Of a DNA stretch of 6,499 bases, positions 1 through 4,715 are shown piece after piece (the first letter of the stretch is position 1; each line of letters begins with the position of its first letter). Position numbers and translations under genes: made by a program. The stretch is taken from the NCBI GenBank assembly GCA_947303905.1, contig CAMYZR010000081.1:1-6499 (forward strand), in the 5' to 3' direction. The DNA is from an uncultured Atopobiaceae bacterium (lineage in GTDB: Bacteria; Actinomycetota; Coriobacteriia; Coriobacteriales; Atopobiaceae). Under the pieces are notes generated by a model that did not search any database, had not been told where the DNA came from, and was given only the letters and a program-made list of their open reading frames with translations.

Positions 1-69
1 GCTATTGGCGCGGTTGTCAGCCTTGCAATTCTAGCACGCTTGCCAGCAGGAGGCCATGACAGCTTGTGC
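1..69. other. Downstream tail of the five-gene run; nothing identified
   Basis: This short stretch follows the TAA stop of the NUDIX gene. I see no strong GC-rich hairpin followed by a T-run on the minus strand, so transcription may continue past the window edge. No credible reading frame starts here on either strand. Confidence 0.5.
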
Positions 70-669
70 TTATAGGGCAGCGGCAAACAATGCGGAGATG
101 ACCGTCTTGGCGTCCTGGATGATGCCCGCGCGCACCGCGGCGAGCACCTCTTCGACCGGCACCCAGCACACGTCCACGAACTCGTCCGGATCGGGAGAGG
201 CGGGATGCTGGCTCACCCCCTGCGCGTAGAACACGCGCGTGGCCTCGTTGGTGAAGCCGGGGGCGCTGCGCGAGATGGCGATGGGGACGAGCCGCTCTGC
301 CACAAGCCCCGTCTCCTCGGTGAGCTCCCTGCCCGCGCAGACTGCCGGATCCTCGTTTGGGTCGATCTTGCCCGCGGGGATCTCCAGCGTCATGCGGCCC
401 AACGCCACGCGATACTGGCGCACGAGGCACATCCTGCCGTCGCGCACCACACAGACGCCAGCGCCACCGTTGTGCAGCACGATGTCGCGCTCGGCACGCA
501 CGCCGTCTGGCTGCGTCACCTCCCAGCGCTCGGCGTCAAAGATCGCACAGCTCCATTGGGTCTCGCGCTGCTCCACCCGCTCGACGAGGGTATCGTCATC
601 GCGCAACAGCTCGCGGATCCGCGACAGGCGGGCATCGTCGGCATCAGGGGGCAAAAGCTCCACGCTCAT
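70..669 (-). CDS. NUDIX hydrolase, ADP-ribose pyrophosphatase type
   Basis: The product is 199 aa. The full NUDIX signature GX5EX7REUXEEXGU is intact at residues 100-122 (G100, E106, R114-E115, E118-E119, G121-L122); it binds Mg2+ and cleaves a nucleoside diphosphate linked to another group. A proline lies exactly 15 residues after the box (P137, in SAPGFTNE). That position is the family hallmark of ADP-ribose pyrophosphatases, which make AMP and ribose 5-phosphate. The upstream R84-Q-Y-R segment also fits this subfamily. There is no signal peptide, so the enzyme is cytoplasmic. The start at 669 is chosen because GGAGG (677-681) lies 7 nt upstream; the ATG at 675 would be only 1 nt from it, and the longer frame to 720 adds poorly conserved sequence. 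The gene overlaps the 3' end of the racemase gene by 26 nt, so the two are probably translationally coupled. The family assignment is firm. ADP-ribose as substrate is likely but inferred; a related sugar-nucleotide is possible. Confidence 0.93.
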   Translation of the reverse strand: MSVELLPPDADDARLSRIRELLRDDDTLVERVEQRETQWSCAIFDAERWEVTQPDGVRAERDIVLHNGGAGVCVVRDGRMCLVRQYRVALGRMTLEIPAGKIDPNEDPAVCAGRELTEETGLVAERLVPIAISRSAPGFTNEATRVFYAQGVSQHPASPDPDEFVDVCWVPVEEVLAAVRAGIIQDAKTVISALFAAAL

Positions 670-1507
670 CGGCATTCCTCCAAACGACGCACGCTGCCGA
701 AGAGGCATGCGTGGGGTCACTCTTCACGTGAAGCTTACCCCCTGGCTCCGCGAGGCTCAAGTCGACTGGCGCGCCATTGCGCTCGGCAAGGCACATGCCC
801 ACCGCCGAGCTGCCGCTCGCGCACGAGCTCTCCCAGAACACGGTGTCCGCGCCAGGCACGAACACCAGCGGGGTCATGCGCGCAAGAGGAGCGCCGCCCT
901 CGAGAAACATCAGCCCCAGCCCATCGGCGGAGAGCTCTTGGCACCACTGCCTGACCGCCTGCTCGGCAGCGTCTGGCAGCTCGCGTAGGCGGAAGAAGGG
1001 AGAGTCCGGCTCGATGACCAGATGGGAGATGCCTTCCATCCGCACGAGCGGCAGGAGGCCTCGCAACTCCCCAAGGCACAGCTCGACAGGCTCGATGCCG
1101 AGCGCCTCGGGCATGCGGACGCCCGCGGAAAACGAGGCGTCCGTCTCACGCCTGAGGAGCACCTCGACGGGCACTGTGGCCCCCGAGACGGACATGGACA
1201 CGGCCATCTGCGTCTCGCACTCCCCTGCCCCAGCACGCAGCGCGCAGAGGGCCGCGGCGCACATGGTCGCATTGCCGCAGAACTCCCCGCCCGCCATGCG
1301 AAGCGCACCCTGCAGGCGACCATCCCTGCTCTGGTTCTCTAGCAGGCGGACAAAGCCCACCTGCTCGACCTCGGGGTGGCGCCTCATGATGGCCGCTGCG
1401 ACCGCAGGCTGCCTAGCCACCTCGACCTCGCTCTCCACGAGCGCGGTCACATTGCCCGTCGGGTCGAGGATGCTGTAGCAGACCCCAGCGTCAAGCGTCT
1501 CGTCCAT
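644..1507 (-). CDS. DapF-fold cofactor-independent amino-acid racemase, CntK/histidine-racemase-like
   Basis: The product is 287 aa, the usual length for the diaminopimelate-epimerase fold. Both catalytic cysteines of the two-base mechanism are present: C77 in GGEFCGNATM and C229 in FWESSCASGSSA. A late PGG motif (residues 255-257, in LAEPGGKLHV) matches the C-terminal lobe. The N-terminal strand YSILDPTGN, the EQVGF segment (48-52) and the ESSC context resemble, from memory, CntK of Staphylococcus aureus (histidine racemase of staphylopine synthesis) more than true DapF, whose N-terminal GLGNDF and ACGNGTR motifs are absent. Likely role: cytoplasmic interconversion of L- and D-forms of an amino acid without pyridoxal phosphate. 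The start at 1507 aligns with the family N-terminus. It has no Shine-Dalgarno (the upstream bases are CCCTCCC) and lies 7 nt after the ATPase stop, so translation is probably coupled. An alternative ATG at 1567 would add 20 low-complexity residues overlapping the ATPase. The substrate is unproven; databases may call it diaminopimelate epimerase. Confidence 0.88.
   Translation of the reverse strand: MDETLDAGVCYSILDPTGNVTALVESEVEVARQPAVAAAIMRRHPEVEQVGFVRLLENQSRDGRLQGALRMAGGEFCGNATMCAAALCALRAGAGECETQMAVSMSVSGATVPVEVLLRRETDASFSAGVRMPEALGIEPVELCLGELRGLLPLVRMEGISHLVIEPDSPFFRLRELPDAAEQAVRQWCQELSADGLGLMFLEGGAPLARMTPLVFVPGADTVFWESSCASGSSAVGMCLAERNGAPVDLSLAEPGGKLHVKSDPTHASSAACVVWRNADERGAFAP
677..681 (-). 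promoter_or_regulatory. Ribosome binding site deciding the NUDIX start
   Basis: The minus strand reads GGAGG, 7 nt before the ATG at 669. The site lies inside the last codons of the racemase gene, which supports coupled translation of the two genes. Confidence 0.75.
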
Positions 1508-1514
1508 GGGAGGG

Positions 1515-2273
1515 CTAGCGCTCGAACACCCTGAGGAACTGCTTGGTACGCTCCTCCTGGGGGTCATCGAACACCTGCGCGGGATCGCCCTGCTCGACGA
1601 TCACGCCGTCAGCCATGAAGATGACGCGGTTGCTGACCGCCTTGGCAAAGGGCATCTCGTGGGTGACGACCACCATGGTCATGTGCGAGTCGGCGAGCTG
1701 GCGGATGACCTTGAGCACCTCTCCCGTGAGCTCGGGGTCGAGCGCGGAGGTCGGCTCGTCAAAGAAGAGGATCTCGGGATCCATGGCCAAGGCGCGCGCG
1801 ATCGCCACGCGTTGCTGCTGGCCACCGGAAAGCTGGTAGGGATAGGCGTCCGCCTTGTCGGCGATGCCCATCTTGTCGAGCAGCTCCATCGCCGTTTGCT
1901 CCGCCTGCTCCTTGCTGCGTCCCAGCACGTGGATAGGCGCGTCGGTCAGGTTCTTGAGGATGCTGTAGTGCGGGAACAGGTTGAACTGCTGGAAGACAAG
2001 GCCGTAGTAGACGCGGAAGTGGCGCAGGTCCTTGCTGTCGACGTATTCCACCTCGCCGTCAGGTTTGGTCCGCACTGCGTAGTTGCCCATGTAGCTGATC
2101 TCGCCGCCATCGATGGTCTCGAGGAACGTGGCACAGCGCAGAAGCGTGGACTTGCCCGAGCCAGACGGGCCGATGATGCTGACGACCTCGCCCTTGTCGA
2201 CCGACAGGCTGATGTCCTTGAGGACCTCGTGGTCGCCAAAGTGCTTCCGGATGTTGTTCATCTCTAGGATCAT
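1515..2273 (-). CDS. Polar amino-acid ABC transporter, ATP-binding protein (GlnQ/HisP type)
   Basis: The product is 252 aa, full length for this family. The motifs in order are Walker A GPSGSGKST (35-43), Q-loop FQQFNLFPH (94-102), signature LSGGQQQR (148-155), Walker B ILFFDEPTSALDPE with catalytic E173, and switch H205 in VTHE. All key residues are intact. The stretch at about 65-85 between Walker A and the Q-loop, rich in charged residues, is somewhat longer than in minimal GlnQ proteins. It hydrolyses ATP at the inner membrane face to drive the adjacent permease. The ATG at 2273 gives the usual N-terminus (ILEMNNIRKHFG), although its Shine-Dalgarno is weak; the next ATG, 4 codons in, would cut the first beta strand. 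The gene lies 78 nt after the permease and 7 nt before the racemase. The family is certain; the transported amino acid is not shown by this subunit. Confidence 0.96.
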   Translation of the reverse strand: MILEMNNIRKHFGDHEVLKDISLSVDKGEVVSIIGPSGSGKSTLLRCATFLETIDGGEISYMGNYAVRTKPDGEVEYVDSKDLRHFRVYYGLVFQQFNLFPHYSILKNLTDAPIHVLGRSKEQAEQTAMELLDKMGIADKADAYPYQLSGGQQQRVAIARALAMDPEILFFDEPTSALDPELTGEVLKVIRQLADSHMTMVVVTHEMPFAKAVSNRVIFMADGVIVEQGDPAQVFDDPQEERTKQFLRVFER

Positions 2274-2351
2274 GGGATTTCCGTCTCTTCCCGCGGGATG
2301 CCGCCCTCACGCGGCCGCCGCAATCGAGGTCATGCCTTGCACGGTGCGGGC

Positions 2352-2999
2352 CTACTTGTAGTAGTCCATCGACTTCTCGATGCGCTCCATGACGAAGGCC
2401 ACCACGTAGTTAGCCACAAAGTAGAAGATGCCGGCGATGAGAAACGGCATGAACGAGGTCTGCGATGCGGAGATCTGCTTTGCGAGCGAGAAGACCTCCT
2501 GGTAGGCCAGGGTAAACGCCAGCGAGGTGTCCTTGACCAGCGTGATGACCTCGTTGGTCACCGACGGCATGATGCGCTTTGCGACCTGCGGCAGGATGAT
2601 GCGCATGAAGGTCTGCGTGTGCGTGTAGCCGAGCACGTCGGCCGCCTCGTACTGGCCCACCGGAATCGACTCGATGCCACCACGATAGATCTCCGCGAAG
2701 TAGGCGGCGTAGTTGATGACAAAGCCCAAGATCACTGCCGGGAACCGCCAGTTGCCGATGGACATGCCAAACAGATAGAAGGGCCCGAAGTACCAGACCA
2801 GGAGCTGCAGCATGAGCGGCGTGCCGCGGATGATGGAGATGTAGCCGCTGATGAAGAGGCGCACCGGCGCGAAGCGGCTCTTCTTGAGCAGGGCCACGAT
2901 CATGCCAAGCGGAAGCGATCCCAGAAGCGTCAGCGAGAAGACCGCGAAGGTCCTCAGCATGCCGACGCCCATGGTGGACAACATGGTAGTTAGCGTCAT
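2352..2999 (-). CDS. Polar amino-acid ABC transporter, permease (HisM/GlnP type)
   Basis: The product is 215 aa, the normal size for this family of about five membrane segments. Hydrophobic stretches lie near residues 14-38, 60-78, 86-105, 153-170 and 183-207. The motif RGTPLMLQL (58-66) and the EAA cytoplasmic loop starting at E118 (EAADVLGYTHTQTF, then IILP ending at P137) are the classic features; the loop docks on the ATPase. Only one permease gene is present, so the channel is probably a homodimer, as in other single-permease systems of this family. The start is placed at 2999 because GAGGG (3009-3013) lies 9 nt upstream. The ATG at 3008 directly abuts that Shine-Dalgarno and would add only three residues, so it remains possible. 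The gene follows the binding-protein gene after a gap that holds a strong stem-loop. Confidence 0.94.
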   Translation of the reverse strand: MTLTTMLSTMGVGMLRTFAVFSLTLLGSLPLGMIVALLKKSRFAPVRLFISGYISIIRGTPLMLQLLVWYFGPFYLFGMSIGNWRFPAVILGFVINYAAYFAEIYRGGIESIPVGQYEAADVLGYTHTQTFMRIILPQVAKRIMPSVTNEVITLVKDTSLAFTLAYQEVFSLAKQISASQTSFMPFLIAGIFYFVANYVVAFVMERIEKSMDYYK

Positions 3000-3008
3000 T
3001 GCATTCAT

Positions 3009-3013
3009 CCCTC
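3009..3013 (-). promoter_or_regulatory. Ribosome binding site of the permease gene
   Basis: The minus strand reads GAGGG immediately before the ATG at 3008 and 9 nt before the ATG at 2999. The spacing favours the inner ATG as the start codon. Confidence 0.5.
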
Positions 3014-3037
3014 ACGTGCGTGGTACCCAAAAGCACA

Positions 3038-3078
3038 GCGGTTGGCACGCCTGCCCTAGGTGGCGGCGTGCCAACCGC
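3038..3078 (-). promoter_or_regulatory. Intra-operon stem-loop between binding-protein and permease genes
   Basis: A perfect 14-bp inverted repeat (GCGGTTGGCACGCC at 3038-3051, complement at 3065-3078) encloses a 13-nt loop. In the transcribed minus direction it is followed after a few bases by only a short run (CTTTTG), so it looks like a leaky terminator or an mRNA-stabilising 3' structure rather than a full stop. Such elements after the binding-protein gene are common in ABC importer operons, where the binding protein is made in excess of the membrane parts. The structure is seen directly; its function is inferred. Confidence 0.72.
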
Positions 3079-3125
3079 AAACCCTTCAAGTCTGGTAGAA
3101 GGTCACCCCGATGCCTGTTGGGTGC

Positions 3126-3947
3126 CTACTTGCCAAGGGTGATGTAATCGGCGATCTCGGGATAGTTCTCGGCGATCTTGTCGACGGTACCGTCGGCAGC
3201 CAGGGCCTCGAGTGCCGCGTTGACCTGATCGCAGAGCTCCGTGTCGTCCTTGCGGAAGCCGATGCCGTAGACCTCGCTGCCGAGCTCCTCCTCGAGGACG
3301 ATCAGCGTGTCGTCCTTCGCGAGGGCCTCGTTTGCCCTGGTCACGTCGATGGCAAGGGCGTCGACGGCGTCGGCTTTGAGGTCAGTGATGGCGGTGGTGT
3401 AGGTGTCATAGACCTCAAGGGAGTCGAAGGTGTCGCAGAGCGCCTTCTGGCCCTCCTCGTCGTTGAGCAGGTCGTAGGCGGAGGTGGCAGTCTGGACGCC
3501 CACCTTCTTGCCCGCGAGGTCCGCGAGCGTGGCGATGCCGGAGTCCTTCTTGACCATGATCATCTGGGTGTTGTCGGAGTAGGGCTCGCTCCACAGGTAG
3601 TCGTCCTCGCGGCCGTTCATGGTGAAGCCCGACCAGATGCAGTCGCAGCTGCCAGCCTCGAGCTCGGCGTCCTTGGCATCCCAGTTGAACGGAACCGCCT
3701 GGTACTCCCAGCCGTAGTACTCGCAGACAGCCTGCGCCAGCTCGACGTCGAAGCCCGCGTTGTTGCCGTCGTCGTCGATGTAGGAATACGGACGATAGTC
3801 CAGGTCAAAGCCGTGCTTGAAGACGAAGGCACCCTCGCCCTCGGCTGCGCTGTCGGACGAGGACCCACAACCAGCCAAGCCAAGCATGGTGGGAGCGGCG
3901 AACAGTGCGCTGGCGGTCAGGAACTGGCGACGATTCATATCGAACAT
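3126..3947 (-). CDS. Amino-acid ABC transporter substrate-binding lipoprotein with Tat-type signal
   Basis: The product is 273 aa, typical of family-3 extracellular solute-binding proteins. The N-terminus carries a twin-arginine motif (N-R-R-Q-F-L at residues 5-10), a short hydrophobic stretch and a lipobox L24-A-G-C27. This predicts export and lipid anchoring at C27, possibly through the Tat pathway. The mature part has the usual ligand-site pattern: the YRPYSYID segment, SGFTM followed by R113 (equivalent of the arginine that grips the substrate carboxylate), and D201 (equivalent of the aspartate that binds the alpha-amino group). Five further cysteines (75, 101, 103, 171, 239) are present. 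The start at 3947 is chosen because AGGAGG (3954-3959) lies 6 nt upstream; ATGs at 3953 (no spacing) and 3938 (15 nt) fit worse. It is the first gene of the importer operon and should deliver a polar amino acid to the permease. The exact ligand cannot be read from the sequence. Confidence 0.95.
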   Translation of the reverse strand: MFDMNRRQFLTASALFAAPTMLGLAGCGSSSDSAAEGEGAFVFKHGFDLDYRPYSYIDDDGNNAGFDVELAQAVCEYYGWEYQAVPFNWDAKDAELEAGSCDCIWSGFTMNGREDDYLWSEPYSDNTQMIMVKKDSGIATLADLAGKKVGVQTATSAYDLLNDEEGQKALCDTFDSLEVYDTYTTAITDLKADAVDALAIDVTRANEALAKDDTLIVLEEELGSEVYGIGFRKDDTELCDQVNAALEALAADGTVDKIAENYPEIADYITLGK

Positions 3948-3953
3948 GCACAT

Positions 3954-3959
3954 CCTCCT
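3954..3959 (-). promoter_or_regulatory. Ribosome binding site deciding the binding-protein start
   Basis: The minus strand reads AGGAGG followed by three nearby in-frame ATGs. Only the one at 3947 has normal spacing (6 nt), which gives the N-terminus MFDMNRRQFL. Confidence 0.75.
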
Positions 3960-4013
3960 CATTTGATGGCGTCTTCGCATTTTGCCCACAGTCACTTTAG
4001 TGTGATGGAGTAC

Positions 4014-4041
4014 AGCATAACGCAGAGGGGTTGCGAGTCAC
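4014..4041 (-). promoter_or_regulatory. Candidate sigma-70-type promoter of the importer operon
   Basis: The minus strand shows GTGACT at 4036-4041 (4 of 6 matches to TTGACA), a 16-bp spacer, and TATGCT at 4014-4019 (4 of 6 to TATAAT). The predicted start near 4007 would give a leader of about 60 nt. Both boxes are imperfect, so this is a candidate only. The nearby inverted repeat just upstream would suit an activator. Confidence 0.35.
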
Positions 4042-4042
4042 C

Positions 4043-4066
4043 TAACACTGGGTAACGTCTGTGTTA
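4043..4066. promoter_or_regulatory. Candidate operator: TAACAC inverted repeat
   Basis: TAACAC at 4043-4048 is mirrored by GTGTTA at 4061-4066, 12 nt apart, with a further GTAAC/GTTAC pair inside (4052-4056 and 4063-4067). A third copy lies in TGTAACAC at 4136-4143, the exact complement of GTGTTACA at 4061-4068. The inverted repeat sits just upstream of the candidate -35 box of the importer promoter. Repeats are seen directly; binding by a regulator is inferred. Confidence 0.4.
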
Positions 4067-4194
4067 CAAGCGGCATCCACGCAGGTAGACAGCCGTGCCG
4101 CCAGAGGCATGGCCATACCTCCTCCTGCCGCCCTTTGTAACACGCCCACCAAACCCGAACGACGCCAAAGGGCAGGAAAAGGCCTCGTGGGCCG

Positions 4195-4200
4195 TACAAT
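4195..4200 (+). promoter_or_regulatory. Candidate -10 box of the DUF1508 gene
   Basis: TACAAT matches TATAAT at five of six positions and would start transcription near 4207, leaving a leader of about 40 nt. No recognisable -35 hexamer is found at 16-18 bp spacing, so an activator or an unusual promoter type may be involved. Confidence 0.4.
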
Positions 4201-4248
4201 CCCAGTTAATCGCGTTGTTGCTTACGTACCAATCAGGAGGAGGACAGC

Positions 4249-4623
4249 ATGGGCAAGTTCGTCATCAGGTCTACCGAGAAGGGCAGCCGTTTCAACCTCG
4301 TGGCAAGCAATGGCCAGGTGATTGCCACCTCCCAGACCTACAAGTCACTGGCCAGCTGCAAGGGCGGCATCGCCAGTGTGCAGGCCTGCGCTCCCGTCGC
4401 CAGCGTCGAGGACCAGACCAAGGAGGATTGGACCGCGACCAAGTGCCCCAAGTTCCAAATCTATCTGGACAAGGCCGGCGAGTTCCGCTTCCGCCTGCTG
4501 GCCAAGAACGGTCAGAACATCGCCGCCAGCGAGGGCTACACCAAGCTTCCCAGCTGCCTGAACGGCATCGAGAGCGTGCGCAAGAACTGCGTCGACGCCA
4601 CCGTGGAGCGCGAGGACGCATAG
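4249..4623 (+). CDS. DUF1508 (YegP-like) protein with two tandem repeats
   Basis: The product is 124 aa with no signal peptide or membrane segment. Two copies of the DUF1508 unit are visible: residues 2-48 (FVIRSTEKGSRFNLVASNGQ and onward) and 67-114 (FQIYLDKAGEFRFRLLAKNG and onward). Each has the beta-hairpin pattern K-F-x-I, F-x-L, A-x-N-G-Q-x-I-A, Y, S-C and G-I-x-S-V. The second repeat is closer to the family consensus than the first. The linker of about 20 residues is charged. Cysteines occur at similar places in both repeats (C37/C103, C47/C114), with C66 in the linker. A strong AGGAGG Shine-Dalgarno (4238-4243) lies 5 nt before the ATG. The gene stands alone and ends before a strong terminator. 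The molecular function of the family is not established in general; I do not assign one. Confidence 0.93.
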   Translation: MGKFVIRSTEKGSRFNLVASNGQVIATSQTYKSLASCKGGIASVQACAPVASVEDQTKEDWTATKCPKFQIYLDKAGEFRFRLLAKNGQNIAASEGYTKLPSCLNGIESVRKNCVDATVEREDA

Positions 4624-4644
4624 CCCGCAGTCACATCGCATGAA

Positions 4645-4678
4645 AGACGGGGTCGTCCGCAAAGGGGCGACCCCGTCT
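4645..4678. terminator. Bidirectional terminator between convergent genes
   Basis: A perfect 11-bp stem (AGACGGGGTCG at 4645-4655, complement at 4668-4678) can be extended by three inner pairs. It lies 22 nt after the DUF1508 stop and 38 nt after the S10 peptidase stop. The T-tract is weak on both sides (CTCCTTGT on plus, CTTTC on minus), but the placement between convergent genes supports a shared terminator. Confidence 0.8.
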
Positions 4679-4715
4679 CCTTGTCGGCACCAAAGGCCGA
4701 CCATCGTATGCGCGA

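Larger units (their letters stand above)
3948..4248. other. Divergent intergenic region, importer operon / DUF1508 gene
   Basis: This 301-bp gap separates two divergently transcribed genes. Besides the promoter and TAACAC elements listed separately, it holds a quasi-palindrome at 3992-4005 (TCAC, 6 nt, GTGA) near the expected importer transcript start. A long-loop inverted repeat also lies at 4124-4176: CCCTTTG at 4131-4137 pairs with CAAAGGG at 4166-4172, flanked by CCTG/CAGG. I see no T-box, riboswitch or tRNA signature and no credible small reading frame. Confidence 0.6.

Noticed and set aside
1506..2267. Plus-strand frame of 253 codons opposite the ATPase gene
   Set aside because: Mirror of the ATPase reading frame with leucine/valine-rich, histidine-rich translation and no start signal.
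3111..4055. Plus-strand frame of 314 codons opposite the binding-protein gene
   Set aside because: Antisense shadow of a well-supported gene, running on into its promoter region; no motif and no ribosome site.
3948..4248. Riboswitch or T-box leader in front of the importer operon
   Set aside because: The presumed leader is only about 60 nt, lacks the T-box sequence and specifier structure, and shows no terminator/antiterminator pair.
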